DNA of 47,602 nt from JAWXBM01 sp037968555 (GCA_037968555.1 JBBKVS010000180.1:1-47602), one strand, 5' to 3'; counted from the stretch's first letter, positions 1 through 8,992 are shown. Notes: generated from the sequence alone by a model not told the origin. Numbers and translations are program-made.

Positions 1-797
1 TGATGGATGGCCGCCAGCTGACAGCGCCCTTGTTGGTGGGCGCTGATGGTGCGGGCTCCATGGTGCGCAAGGCCATGGGCATAGACCAGCAAGTCTGGAC
101 ATACGGCCAGCAGGGCATAGTCTGCGTGGTACAGACGGCTATCGCCAATACAGGGCTGGCCTGGCAACGCTTTATGCCTGGTGGTCCGCTGGCATTTCTG
201 CCGCTACAGGATGGCAAGTCTTCGATAGTCTGGTCACGCCCGGACGCAGAAGCCAAGGAATTGCTGGCGCTGGACGATGCGGCGTTTATGGCCCGCTTGC
301 AAGCTGCCATGACCAAGGTAGGTACCGTCGACAGTCTGTTTGGCGAGTTGCAATCCATCGGGCCCAGAGCAAGCTTTCCCTTGAGCATGACTTTGAGCAA
401 CAGCTACGCCAGCCAAAATTCGGTGCTGGTGGGTGATGCGGCACATGTAGTACATCCGCTGGCTGGACAGGGAGTTAACCTGGGTTTGCAGGATGCAGCT
501 GCCTTAGTGGAGACGCTACTGGCCAACCGGAAACAGGGGAAAGAGCTGAATGATGAGCGCAGTCTGCAGGCTTATTCCCGCTACCGGCGCTCCGAAACCG
601 AGTTGATGGCGCGTGGCATACACGGCATACACGGCCTGTTTTCCATGCAGCCTTTGTCACCTTTGCGGCGCCTGGGCCTGGGCCTGGTTGCGCGCAGCTG
701 GTATGGAAAAGATAAGCTGATCCGCCGTGCCGCTGGCCTGAACGTCAATGCCCCCGCGATTGCTCGCGGCGTTGAGTTGGGTCAGTTGATGCGCTGA
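1..797 (+). CDS. UbiH/UbiF/VisC/COQ6-family FAD-dependent hydroxylase, C-terminal part
   Basis: The 5' end lies outside the window; about 264 residues are visible. The family comprises flavin monooxygenases that hydroxylate the aromatic ring of ubiquinone precursors at the inner membrane. The visible part has the second FAD-binding signature GADGAGSMVRK near its start and the strong family motif GDAAHVVHPLAGQGVNLG around visible residues 144-161. The N-terminal GxGxxG dinucleotide fold is missing because the window begins inside the gene. I cannot tell whether it is UbiH, UbiI or UbiF. The gap of about 137 bp to cysJ, and the unrelated function, suggest it is not part of the cys operon. Confidence 0.85.
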   Translation, partial: MDGRQLTAPLLVGADGAGSMVRKAMGIDQQVWTYGQQGIVCVVQTAIANTGLAWQRFMPGGPLAFLPLQDGKSSIVWSRPDAEAKELLALDDAAFMARLQAAMTKVGTVDSLFGELQSIGPRASFPLSMTLSNSYASQNSVLVGDAAHVVHPLAGQGVNLGLQDAAALVETLLANRKQGKELNDERSLQAYSRYRRSETELMARGIHGIHGLFSMQPLSPLRRLGLGLVARSWYGKDKLIRRAAGLNVNAPAIARGVELGQLMR

Positions 798-833
798 AGC
801 TGATGGGCTTATTCCAAAAACCCTTATTCCCCA

Positions 834-860
834 GGGCTATATGCCTTCTGGTTATATCCC
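834..860. promoter_or_regulatory. Candidate CysB-type operator upstream of cysJ
   Basis: This is an imperfect inverted repeat in the leader of cysJ. The left half is GGGCTATATGCC and the right half is GGTTATATCCC, whose complement reads GGGATATAACC. The same GATATAA core occurs twice in the cysB/cysG intergenic region of this window (6378-6400). CysB is known to bind AT-rich sites upstream of cys promoters. Assigning this site to CysB is inference from the shared core and location; short AT-rich matches also arise by chance. Confidence 0.3.
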
Positions 861-934
861 GATAGAAAACACTTCGTTCACGGCCAGCCTTGGCGAACCT
901 ATGCTTCTTGAAAGTTCAACAAGAGGCATTCGGC

Positions 935-2758
935 ATGTTCAAGGCTCTACGCACCGACAATTCGCCATTTAATCCGCAACAGATTGAAATGTTGCAATCC
1001 AGCCTGGTTAACCTGGATGTCGCCCAATCTGCCTGGCTGAGTGGTTATATCGCCGGTCGCCTGTCCACCGATTCTGCCGTTAATCTGCCCTTGCCTGCTG
1101 CTGCCGTCGAGTCCATCCCGCAGCAAAAATTTCATGTGGTATATGCCTCCCAGACCGGTACCGGTGAAGTGATCGCCGGCGAGCTGGCTGCACAGCTACA
1201 ACAAGCTGGCTGGGCTGTAGAGCTTCAATCCATGAGCAGCATACGGCCGGCTCAGCTGAAAAAGCTGCAGCACGTGGCTTTGGTTGTCAGTACGCATGGC
1301 GAAGGCGATCCACCGGATGATGCGCTGGACTGGTTTGATTATCTGCAAAGCCCGCGGGCGCCAAAACTCGAGTCACTGAATTTTACCGTGCTGGCATTGG
1401 GTGATCGCAGCTATGAGAAATACTGCGAAGCCGGGCGGCGGCTGGAACAGTTGTTGCTGGCCACCGGCGCCAAAGCCTATTCGACCCGGATAGAGTGCGA
1501 TCTGGATTACGCTGGCAATGCACAACAGTGGTCAACTGAAGTGCTGAGCTATGCTCGCGAGCAGCAGCCCCAGGACGCTGCAGCTAAGCGTGGAACAGCC
1601 CAACACCTGAGCGTGGTGCCCAGTGCAGAGCAGTGGAGCCGCGTCAAACCCTTTAAAGCCACACTGGAGCGGGTGCAGAAAATCACTGCACTGGAATCGG
1701 AAAAAGATGTATATCACCTGGAACTGTCGCTGGCAGATTCCGGCATAGCCTATCAACCGGGTGATTCTTTGGGTGTTTGGGCCAACAACCATCACGACAC
1801 AGTCACACAAATATTGGCGGGCCTCAGCATTGCTGCCGATGCTGAAATTGAAATCGATGGGCATATCCATACCGCACACGAACTGCTGGTGCGGCACCGT
1901 GAGATCACCCGCCTCAGCGCAGATACCATTACAGCCTATGCTACAGCCGTAGGGCAGGGAGCATTGCAGCAGCACTTCGAAGCACTGGCTGGCTCGGAGC
2001 GCCGCGATTTCATTGAAGCCCGGCAGTTTATCGACCTGGTTGAAGAATTCCCACCGCAAGAGGGTGCCGCCATAGCGTTGGAAACCCTGGCTGGTCTGTT
2101 ACGCCCGCTGGCCCCCCGTTCCTACTCCATCGCATCCAGCCGGGCCGCAGTGGATGACGAGGTACACCTGACGGTTGCCACGCTGTTCAGCGATGCCATC
2201 GGCACCGAGCGCAAAGGCGTAGCCAGTAACTTTTTGAATTACCACCTGCAGGCCGGCGATGAAGTCGGCGTATTCCTGGAACCGAACAAACGCTTCCGCT
2301 TGCCGGAGAATCGCCAGACGCCGGTCATCCTGGTCGCAGCGGGCACCGGCATTGCGCCTTACCGGGCTTTCCTGCAGCAGTTGGAAGAAGAAGCGGCTGA
2401 TACCCCGGTATGGCTGATTTTCGGCAATCCGCACCTGCGCAGTGATTTCCTTTACCAACGCGAATGGCTGGAATGGCGTGGCAAAGGCCTGTTGCAACAC
2501 ATTGATTGCGCCTTTTCGCGTGATCAGGCAGAAAAAGTTTACGTACAGCACATCATCCGCGAGCAGGGCGAGCGGCTGAATCAATGGCTGCAGGATGGGG
2601 CACAGATCTATCTGTGCGGTGGCCTGGCCATGGGTAAAGAAGTTGAGCTGGCGGTTCAGGATGTGCTGCTTGAACAACGTGGCCTGGATGCAGACGGTGC
2701 CGCCGAGGAGCTGGCCGAGCTGCGCCGTCAGGGCCGCATTCTGAAGGACCTGTACTGA
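935..2758 (+). CDS. cysJ: Sulfite reductase [NADPH] flavoprotein alpha subunit
   Basis: This is the electron-transfer subunit of assimilatory sulfite reductase. It passes electrons from NADPH through FAD and FMN to the CysI hemoprotein in the cytoplasm. An N-terminal flavodoxin domain carries the FMN loop SQTGTGE near residue 70. The FAD-binding motif RSYSIASS, the NADPH-binding segment GTGIAPYRAF and a C-terminal aromatic (ending DLY) follow in the usual order. From the chosen ATG the protein has 607 residues, close to the roughly 600 of E. coli CysJ. I chose the start at 935 because AAGAGG lies about 10 bases upstream; an in-frame ATG at 890 has no ribosome binding site. The stop overlaps the cysI start by one base (TGATG), indicating coupled translation. 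Confidence 0.96.
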   Translation: MFKALRTDNSPFNPQQIEMLQSSLVNLDVAQSAWLSGYIAGRLSTDSAVNLPLPAAAVESIPQQKFHVVYASQTGTGEVIAGELAAQLQQAGWAVELQSMSSIRPAQLKKLQHVALVVSTHGEGDPPDDALDWFDYLQSPRAPKLESLNFTVLALGDRSYEKYCEAGRRLEQLLLATGAKAYSTRIECDLDYAGNAQQWSTEVLSYAREQQPQDAAAKRGTAQHLSVVPSAEQWSRVKPFKATLERVQKITALESEKDVYHLELSLADSGIAYQPGDSLGVWANNHHDTVTQILAGLSIAADAEIEIDGHIHTAHELLVRHREITRLSADTITAYATAVGQGALQQHFEALAGSERRDFIEARQFIDLVEEFPPQEGAAIALETLAGLLRPLAPRSYSIASSRAAVDDEVHLTVATLFSDAIGTERKGVASNFLNYHLQAGDEVGVFLEPNKRFRLPENRQTPVILVAAGTGIAPYRAFLQQLEEEAADTPVWLIFGNPHLRSDFLYQREWLEWRGKGLLQHIDCAFSRDQAEKVYVQHIIREQGERLNQWLQDGAQIYLCGGLAMGKEVELAVQDVLLEQRGLDADGAAEELAELRRQGRILKDLY

Positions 2759-4473
2759 TGGCCGAAACCGCCAAATTGAGCCCGGTTGAGGGCATCAAGG
2801 CGCGCAGCAATTTTCTGCGCGGTACCTTGCTGGAAAGCCTGGCTGATAGTGCTACCGGCACTTTGGCCGAAGACGATACCCAGCTGAGTAAATTCCATGG
2901 CTTCTACCAGCAGGATGATCGCGATGTGCGTGATGAACGTCGTCGCCAGATGCTGGAGCCCGATCACCAGTTCATGATCCGTGCCCGCGTGCCGGGCGGT
3001 ATCTGCACACCGAAGCAGTGGCTGGCCATGGATGCCATCGCCGCCAAACATGCCAACGGTACCATTCGCCTGACCACACGCCAGGCCTTCCAGTTGCATG
3101 GTGTGATCAAGCGCGGTCTCAAGCCCACCATTCGAGCCATCTATGACAGCCTGCTGGATACCATTGCGGCCTGCGGTGATGTCAATCGAAATGTCATGAG
3201 TTCTGTGCTGCCGGAACAGTCCGCTTTGCATCAGCAGATTTTTCAACATGCAGCGGCGGTCAGCCGACACCTTTTGCCCAATACCCGTGCCTATCACGAG
3301 ATCTGGCTGGATGGAGAAAAGCTCACAGCTGAAGAAACCGCGAATCAGCATGAGCCTATCTACGGCCCTACCTATCTGCCACGCAAATTTAAAATCTCGT
3401 TTGCTGTGCCACCACGCAATGATGTGGATCTGTTTGCCCACGACCTGAGCTTTATCGCCATCATCGAAAACGGTGAGCTGCAGGGTTATAACGTAGCTGT
3501 AGGTGGGGGTATGGGAGTTACGCATGGCGATCCCAAAACCTACCCACGCCTGGCCACAGTGGTGGGCTTTTGCCTTCCGGAACAACTGCTGCAGGTGACT
3601 GAAACCATCGTCAAGATCCAACGTGACTTTGGTGATCGTACTGACAGGAAACATGCACGGCTGAAGTACACACTGGATGACCAGGGCGAAGACTGGTTTC
3701 ACGAGCAACTGGTGCACCGCATGGGCTACAGTCTGAGCTTGGCCCGCGAGTATGAGTTTACCCACACCGGTGATCGCCTGGGTTGGCAACAGACCGACAA
3801 TGGTTTGTGGCACCTGGGCCTGTTTATTGAAAACGGCCGGGTCCAGGATTTGCCGGATCGCAAACAATTGACCGGTCTGCGTGCCATAGCCGAAATACTC
3901 AAGGGCGAGTTTCGTCTGACACCCAACCAGAATTTGTTGATAGCCAATGTGGCCGAAGAAGATCGTGCCGCCATCGATCAGATCGTTGTCAGCCATGGTC
4001 TGGACAGCTGGAATCGTCTGAGTCCAATGCGTGAGCATGCGCTGGCCTGTGTGGGCTTTCCCACCTGTGGTCTGGCCATGGCTGAAAGCGAACGCTATTT
4101 GCCGGAGCTGGTTGGCAAGATTGAACAGCTGTTGACCAGGCACGATTTACTGCAGCAGGCCATTACCATCCGCATGACGGGCTGCCCTAATGGTTGTGCC
4201 CGGCCTTACCTGTCTGAAATTGGCCTGGTGGGCAAGGGTCCCGGACTCTACAACCTGCACCTGGGTGCGGCTTTCAACGGCACGCGGCTGAATTCATTGT
4301 TCCGCGAGTCGGTACAGGAAGCCGAAATTCTGCAAGTGCTGGACCAACTGTTTGCCGACTATGCCGCCGGCCGCAACGAAGACGAATATTTTGGCGATTT
4401 CCTGTATCGACAGGGATTGCTTTCCAATTCCAGTCATTCAACCACTCCTTTTAACGAGCAGATCCCAGCATGA
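2758..4473 (+). CDS. cysI: Sulfite reductase [NADPH] hemoprotein beta subunit
   Basis: This is the catalytic subunit, reducing sulfite to sulfide with six electrons received from CysJ. The 571 residues match the family length. The siroheme/[4Fe-4S] ligand motifs are intact: C431-x5-C437 (CVGFPTC) and C476-x3-C480 (CPNGC), almost at the E. coli positions. The N-terminal ferredoxin-like nitrite/sulfite reductase repeats are present, with GTIRLTTRQAFQLHG near residue 100. The start overlaps the cysJ stop by one base, and the stop overlaps the cysH start (ATGA). Its siroheme cofactor would be made by CysG, encoded 2 kb downstream. Confidence 0.97.
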   Translation: MAETAKLSPVEGIKARSNFLRGTLLESLADSATGTLAEDDTQLSKFHGFYQQDDRDVRDERRRQMLEPDHQFMIRARVPGGICTPKQWLAMDAIAAKHANGTIRLTTRQAFQLHGVIKRGLKPTIRAIYDSLLDTIAACGDVNRNVMSSVLPEQSALHQQIFQHAAAVSRHLLPNTRAYHEIWLDGEKLTAEETANQHEPIYGPTYLPRKFKISFAVPPRNDVDLFAHDLSFIAIIENGELQGYNVAVGGGMGVTHGDPKTYPRLATVVGFCLPEQLLQVTETIVKIQRDFGDRTDRKHARLKYTLDDQGEDWFHEQLVHRMGYSLSLAREYEFTHTGDRLGWQQTDNGLWHLGLFIENGRVQDLPDRKQLTGLRAIAEILKGEFRLTPNQNLLIANVAEEDRAAIDQIVVSHGLDSWNRLSPMREHALACVGFPTCGLAMAESERYLPELVGKIEQLLTRHDLLQQAITIRMTGCPNGCARPYLSEIGLVGKGPGLYNLHLGAAFNGTRLNSLFRESVQEAEILQVLDQLFADYAAGRNEDEYFGDFLYRQGLLSNSSHSTTPFNEQIPA

Positions 4474-5285
4474 GTGAACACGCCTTGAAATTGTGCATAC
4501 CCCGTCCCGGCCAGCATTGGAATGAACAGCAGCTAGCCGCCGTGAATCCCTGCCTGGAGAAAATGTCGGCGGTAGATCGGGTGCAATGGGCACTGGATTT
4601 TCTGCCGGACCAGGTGGTGTTGACCTCCAGTTTCGGGGTGCAGGCTGCACTGATGCTGCACATGGTTACCCAGCTCAAGCCGCGTATCCCGGTGGTATTG
4701 ATCGACACCGGTTATCTGTTTGATGAGACTTATGGATTTGTCGACCAGCTGCAGCAGCAGCTGGATCTGAATTTGCATATTTACCGACCGGAGCTAAGTC
4801 CGGCCTGGCAGGAATTTCGTAATGGCCGCTTGTGGGAACAGGGTGAAGCCGGCATTCGCCGTTACAATTACATTAACAAAGTTGAGCCCATGCAAAGGGC
4901 GTTGAAGGATTTGCAGGTAGGTACCTGGTTCAGCGGTCTGCGTCGCAGCCAGTCAGATACCCGCAGTGATTTGTCGGTACTGCAGCGTCAGGCCGATGTG
5001 GTCAAGGTGTTTCCTGTTGTGGATTGGACCAACCGCGATATGCATCGCTATCTGAAACATCACAAACTGCCTTACCACCCGCTTTGGGAGCAGGGCTATG
5101 TTTCCATAGGCGATCACCACAGCAGCCGGCCAATTCAATTGGGTGAGTCCGAGCAGGACACGCGCTTCAATGGATTGGTCCGTGAATGCGGCTTACACGA
5201 AACCGAAAACTTCAGTTCCCTGAGTGGACCTGGACCCGTCGGTAGGGAAGACTTACAGGTTAAAACTGCCGCTGCAACAGCTTGA
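4470..5285 (+). CDS. cysH: Phosphoadenosine phosphosulfate (PAPS) reductase
   Basis: This enzyme reduces PAPS to sulfite using thioredoxin or glutaredoxin and supplies the substrate of CysJI. The catalytic ECGLHE motif is present at C240. The paired cysteines and CxxC motif that bind the [4Fe-4S] cluster of APS reductases are absent: the segment before KVEPM reads RRYNYIN, as in E. coli PAPS reductase. I therefore call it PAPS-specific rather than APS-specific. About 31 residues follow the catalytic cysteine, a longer tail than in E. coli. That tail is encoded by DNA overlapping the 3' end of cysB on the other strand by 33 bp. The ATG overlaps the cysI stop by four bases. Confidence 0.95.
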   Translation: MSEHALKLCIPRPGQHWNEQQLAAVNPCLEKMSAVDRVQWALDFLPDQVVLTSSFGVQAALMLHMVTQLKPRIPVVLIDTGYLFDETYGFVDQLQQQLDLNLHIYRPELSPAWQEFRNGRLWEQGEAGIRRYNYINKVEPMQRALKDLQVGTWFSGLRRSQSDTRSDLSVLQRQADVVKVFPVVDWTNRDMHRYLKHHKLPYHPLWEQGYVSIGDHHSSRPIQLGESEQDTRFNGLVRECGLHETENFSSLSGPGPVGREDLQVKTAAATA

Positions 5286-6281
5286 GAAGCGATTGCCTAT
5301 GCTGGGGTGCTGATTCAGGGCACCCAGCGACTCGCCGAATGCCGGGCCAGTGCCACCGTCGGCGTTGGCTATGACTTCTTCGATGCGCTTGCGATCCATG
5401 CCTGGCACCATTAACTGTAAAAAGGCATACATGTAGTCGCGCAAAAAGCGGTCCTTACGAAAACCGATCCAGGTGGTGCAGCTGGGAAACAGCCGGTTGA
5501 CGTTCAGCGCCACCAGGTCGGCATCCCGATCCTGTTCGTAGGCCATGCAAGCCACGATGCCTATGCCCATCTCCTTTCGTACATAGGCCTTGATCACATC
5601 CGGATCTTCAGCAGTGAACACCACCTTGGGTTTGCAATTGGCATTGGCAAAGGAAATCTGTTGATCCGAGCCGACATCGAAACTGTGGGTATAGCTGATG
5701 ATGGGATAACGTGCCAGGTCTTCCAGGCTGAGGTGCTTGATTTGAGCCAATGGATGATCCGGCTTGACCAGAACGGTACGTTCCCAGTGATAAATGGGCA
5801 AGGTGACGAGATCACCGAACAGCTCGCTGCGCCCTGAAGCAATAGCGAAATCAGCCTCCTGTTCCTGCACCTTGCGGGAAATCTGGTCAGAAGTTCCTTG
5901 TTGCAGGTTTACTGTAATGCCGGGGAACTGGCGCTGAAATGCTTCCAGCAGATCAGGCAATACATAACGTGCCTGGGTATGGGTGGTGGCCACTTGCAGC
6001 ATGCCCTGCTGCTGTCCGGACATTTCCTGGGAAACCGAGCGGATATTGTCTACTTCAGTGAGGATTTTCCGTGCCCGCCGCACCACCTCTTCACCGGCTT
6101 CGGTCAGGCCTTCCAGGCTTTTGCCTTTGCGTACGAACAGGATCAAGTCCAGCTCATCTTCGAGCATCTTGACCTGCTTGCTGACACCGGGTTGTGAAGT
6201 GAACAGAGCCTGGGATGCGGCGGTGATGTTCATGCCACTGTCGACGATCGCGATCAGGTAACGCAGTTGTTGCAGTTTCAT
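5253..6281 (-). CDS. cysB: LysR-type regulator of the cysteine regulon
   Basis: CysB activates cys genes when N-acetylserine signals sulfur limitation. The N terminus MKLQQLRYLIAIV with the following helix-turn-helix (ASQALFTSQPGVSKQV) is the CysB-subfamily signature. The effector domain has the conserved ISYTHSF and FTAEDPDVIKAYV segments. I place the start at the MKLQQL methionine (6281), which gives 342 residues; a longer reading to 6365 adds 28 residues with no counterpart in the family. The gene converges on cysH and their coding ends overlap by 33 bp. It diverges from cysG, and the intervening DNA carries GATATAA repeats that could serve autoregulation and cysG control. Confidence 0.93.
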   Translation of the reverse strand: MKLQQLRYLIAIVDSGMNITAASQALFTSQPGVSKQVKMLEDELDLILFVRKGKSLEGLTEAGEEVVRRARKILTEVDNIRSVSQEMSGQQQGMLQVATTHTQARYVLPDLLEAFQRQFPGITVNLQQGTSDQISRKVQEQEADFAIASGRSELFGDLVTLPIYHWERTVLVKPDHPLAQIKHLSLEDLARYPIISYTHSFDVGSDQQISFANANCKPKVVFTAEDPDVIKAYVRKEMGIGIVACMAYEQDRDADLVALNVNRLFPSCTTWIGFRKDRFLRDYMYAFLQLMVPGMDRKRIEEVIANADGGTGPAFGESLGALNQHPSIGNRFSSCCSGSFNL

Positions 6282-6377
6282 ACAGTATTCCCGGTCTTCT
6301 TCTCTATGCAGACCGTATAAAAACAATCTTGCTTGCAGATTAATAAAGTGTGCGCAAGTCTGCATTATACGCTCAGT

Positions 6378-6400
6378 GATATAACGTAGGGATATAAGGG
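6378..6400. promoter_or_regulatory. Candidate CysB-type operator between cysB and cysG
   Basis: Two direct copies of GATATAA (6378-6384 and 6391-6397) start 13 bp apart in the divergent cysB/cysG region. The second extends to GGGATATAAGGG, matching the inverted element at 852-860 upstream of cysJ. The placement fits a site serving both autoregulation of cysB and activation of cysG. Binding by CysB is inference. Confidence 0.3.
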
Positions 6401-6472
6401 CGAAAGGAATGCGTATTTCTGCCGGCCAGGGGGGCTGTCTATGATCAATGCATTGAATGTCCGGAGCAGCGC

Positions 6473-7930
6473 ATGGATTTTTTTCCTGTTTTTCTCAATT
6501 TACGTGACCAGGCAGTGGTTTTACTGGGTGCAGGTTCAGTGGCTGAACGTAAAGCCCGCATGCTGATTCAGGCTTCGGCCAAGGTGCGTGTCATAGCCAG
6601 GGAGTTGAACCCTCAATTCCTGGCCTGGCAGACTGAAGGTCGTATCGTTCACCTGGGTGAGGAATACCATGCCAGGCACCTACAAGGAGCCCGCCTGGTT
6701 TTCGCCGCCAGCAATGATATTCGGTTGAATGCGCAAGTCTATGCTGATGCCGAGCACGCGGGGATTTTAGTCAATGTTGTCGATGACCCGTCATTGTGCC
6801 GCTTCCTGTCGCCGGCTGTGATTGACCGATCACCCATCCAGGTTGCCATTTCAACGGGTGGCAGTTCGCCGGTGCTGGCCCGGGTGATACGCGGCTGGGT
6901 AGAACGTCTGTTGCCATTAGGACTGGGTCGAGTGGCAGCTGTAGCGGGCGCATTGCGCAATACCGTCAAGCAGACTTTGCCGCTCAGTTCACGCCGTGGA
7001 TTCTGGGAGCAGCTATTGCAGGAAAAACAGTTACGCAGCTGGAGCCTGCAGGATGAGAGCCAGATCAGCCGTCAGATGGAAGCGGCATTGGCCGTGGCAA
7101 GCACGGCTGCAATTGGCCAGGGCAACGGCAATGATCTCAAGTCAAAAGGCAAAGTTTTCCTGGTAGGCGCCGGACCAGGGCGCGCTGACTTGCTGACCCT
7201 GCGCGCACTGCATGTGCTGGGGCAAGCCGATGTCATATTGCATGATCAACTGGTCAGTAACGAAGTAATGGACCTGGCCCGCCGCGATGCTGACCGCATA
7301 GACGTAGGCAAACGCGCTGGTGATCATCACCGCAGCCAGGAGGAAATTCATCAGCTGATGCTGCAACAGGCCAACCTGGGCAGAACCGTGGTCCGGCTGA
7401 AGGGCGGCGATCCATTCGTTTTTGGACGCGGTGGGGAAGAGCTGGAATTCCTGCACCAGCATGACATCGCTTACGAAGTTGTGCCGGGTATCAGTGCCGC
7501 TATGGCCTGTGCCGCTTACAGTGGAATTCCGCTGACCCACCGCGATCACGCCGCCGTACTCAGCTTTGTGACCGGCCACGGCGCCAGGCCGAAATCCGCC
7601 TCCGATGGCCAACAACATCCTCCCGTTCAATGGCAGTCCATAGCAGGCCCTGGCCGTACCGCCGCCATTTACATGGGCCTGAAACAAGCTGGCCGGATAC
7701 GCCAGGAGTTACTCCAGGCAGGCATCGCCAGTGACCTGCCGGTGGCTTTGGTGGCCCATGGCAGCCTTGAACAACAACAGGCGGTGCACGGCACGGTTAA
7801 TGATCTGCATCAACTTGCGGCCAGCATAGAACCCGGCGCACCGACCTTACTCATCATTGGACAGGTTGCAGCCCTCGGGAGTACTCTCAGCTGGTTCAAA
7901 AATCATCCTTCGCTGCTTGCTGCAGCATAG
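6473..7930 (+). CDS. cysG: Siroheme synthase (trifunctional: uroporphyrinogen-III methyltransferase, precorrin-2 dehydrogenase, ferrochelatase)
   Basis: This enzyme makes siroheme, the cofactor of CysI, from uroporphyrinogen III. The N-terminal half is the NAD-dependent dehydrogenase/ferrochelatase (Met8-like) module, with LGAGSVAERKARML near residues 18-31 and the STGGSSPVLAR segment around residue 127. The C-terminal half, from about residue 225, is the SAM-dependent methyltransferase, with VGAGPGRADLLTLRA and GRGGEEL. At 485 residues it is slightly longer than E. coli CysG (457). The ATG is preceded by GGAG at a normal distance. It diverges from cysB and is followed 40 bp later by cysK, consistent with co-expression. 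Confidence 0.96.
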   Translation: MDFFPVFLNLRDQAVVLLGAGSVAERKARMLIQASAKVRVIARELNPQFLAWQTEGRIVHLGEEYHARHLQGARLVFAASNDIRLNAQVYADAEHAGILVNVVDDPSLCRFLSPAVIDRSPIQVAISTGGSSPVLARVIRGWVERLLPLGLGRVAAVAGALRNTVKQTLPLSSRRGFWEQLLQEKQLRSWSLQDESQISRQMEAALAVASTAAIGQGNGNDLKSKGKVFLVGAGPGRADLLTLRALHVLGQADVILHDQLVSNEVMDLARRDADRIDVGKRAGDHHRSQEEIHQLMLQQANLGRTVVRLKGGDPFVFGRGGEELEFLHQHDIAYEVVPGISAAMACAAYSGIPLTHRDHAAVLSFVTGHGARPKSASDGQQHPPVQWQSIAGPGRTAAIYMGLKQAGRIRQELLQAGIASDLPVALVAHGSLEQQQAVHGTVNDLHQLAASIEPGAPTLLIIGQVAALGSTLSWFKNHPSLLAAA

Positions 7931-7970
7931 ACAGGCCTTACAGCCCCAGATCAAACAACGAGGTAGAAAA

Positions 7971-8936
7971 ATGATTTACAACAATATTCTGGACACCATT
8001 GGGCATACCCCGGTGGTCAGGATCAATCACCTGGCCCCCAAAGGGGTCGAGATGTACGTCAAGCTGGAAGCATTCAACCCCATGGGTTCAGTCAAGGACC
8101 GCTTGGCGCTGGGCATCATACTGGACGCTGAAAAACGCGGGGTGCTCAAACCCGGTCAAACCGTGGTTGAAGCCACTTCGGGCAATACCGGAATTGCGCT
8201 GGCCATGGTGTGTGCCGTGCGCGGCTACCCGTTTGTTTCGGTAATGGCTGAATCCTTTTCCATTGAACGTCGACGATTGATGCGATTCCTGGGTGCCAAG
8301 GTGGTACTCACCCCGGCGCCGCGACGGGCAACCGGCATGGTGGCAGCCACTGAAGCGCTGGCCAAAAAACACGGCTGGTTTATGACCCAGCAATTTGAAA
8401 ACGAGGCTAACCCTGCCTATCACCGCAATACCACAGGTCCGGAAGTGCTGACTGATTTCGCTAATCGGCGGCTGGATTATTACGTCAGCGGTTACGGCAC
8501 GGGCGGCACTATTACCGGTGCCGGTCAAATGATCCGCCTGGCGCGACCGGATGTGAAAATCATTTCCACCGAGCCGGCCGGTGCAGCCTTACTGGAAGGC
8601 AAGGAATGGGCACCGCACAAGATCCAGGGCTGGACTCCCGACTTCATTCCCGATGTGCTGGACCGCAAAGTGGCGCACGAAAACATTACGGTCACCGACG
8701 ATGAGGCCATTGCCACTTCCAAGGCCCTGGCATTGCAGGAAGGCATATTCTGTGGAATATCATCGGGTGGTACTTTTGCCGCGGCTCTGAAAGTGGCCGC
8801 CGAGGCTGAAGCCGGGACCGTGATACTCGCCATGCTGCCGGATACCGGCGAACGCTATCTGTCTACACCCTTGTTCGCCGATGTGCCGGAAGGCCCGGAT
8901 GAAGCCCAGGAATTATTGGAAGGCCTGGAGTACTGA
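7971..8936 (+). CDS. cysK: Cysteine synthase (O-acetylserine sulfhydrylase), CysK-type
   Basis: This is a PLP-dependent enzyme that combines O-acetylserine with sulfide to form cysteine, the last step of the pathway encoded in this cluster. The PLP lysine is K42 in NPMGSVKDR. The substrate loop TSGNTG, the phosphate-binding GYGTGGT and the PHKIQG and ERYLSTPLF segments follow. PHKIQG and GERYLST favour the CysK branch over CysM, but the exact isozyme name is less certain than the reaction. I chose the ATG at 7971 (321 residues), which has AGGT upstream; a longer reading from 7857 lies inside cysG. An intrinsic terminator follows at 8961. Confidence 0.9.
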   Translation: MIYNNILDTIGHTPVVRINHLAPKGVEMYVKLEAFNPMGSVKDRLALGIILDAEKRGVLKPGQTVVEATSGNTGIALAMVCAVRGYPFVSVMAESFSIERRRLMRFLGAKVVLTPAPRRATGMVAATEALAKKHGWFMTQQFENEANPAYHRNTTGPEVLTDFANRRLDYYVSGYGTGGTITGAGQMIRLARPDVKIISTEPAGAALLEGKEWAPHKIQGWTPDFIPDVLDRKVAHENITVTDDEAIATSKALALQEGIFCGISSGGTFAAALKVAAEAEAGTVILAMLPDTGERYLSTPLFADVPEGPDEAQELLEGLEY

Positions 8937-8960
8937 GACGCACAATTCATGGTTATTAAA

Positions 8961-8992
8961 GGCCTGAGCACAAGCTCGGGCCTTTTCTATTT
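8961..8992 (+). terminator. Intrinsic terminator after cysK, probably bidirectional
   Basis: GGCCTGAGC pairs with GCTCGGGCC (one G-U wobble) around a four-base loop, followed by TTTTCTATTT. The complementary strand also ends in GCTCAGGCC followed by TTTAATAA, so it could terminate oxyR transcripts as well. The U-tract overlaps the oxyR stop codon at 8987-8989. Confidence 0.85.

Noticed and set aside
2728..4143. Long open frame (471 codons) on the minus strand opposite cysI
   Set aside because: It is fully antisense to the well-conserved cysI, shows no recognisable domain and has no ribosome binding site. It is a by-product of cysI codon use.
4470..5285. Calling CysH an APS reductase
   Set aside because: The paired cysteines that bind the [4Fe-4S] cluster are absent and the KYN/RYN-INKVEPM form of PAPS reductases is present.
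7971..8936. Calling the cysteine synthase CysM
   Set aside because: PHKIQG and GERYLST segments are closer to CysK as I recall the families; only a tree could settle the isozyme.
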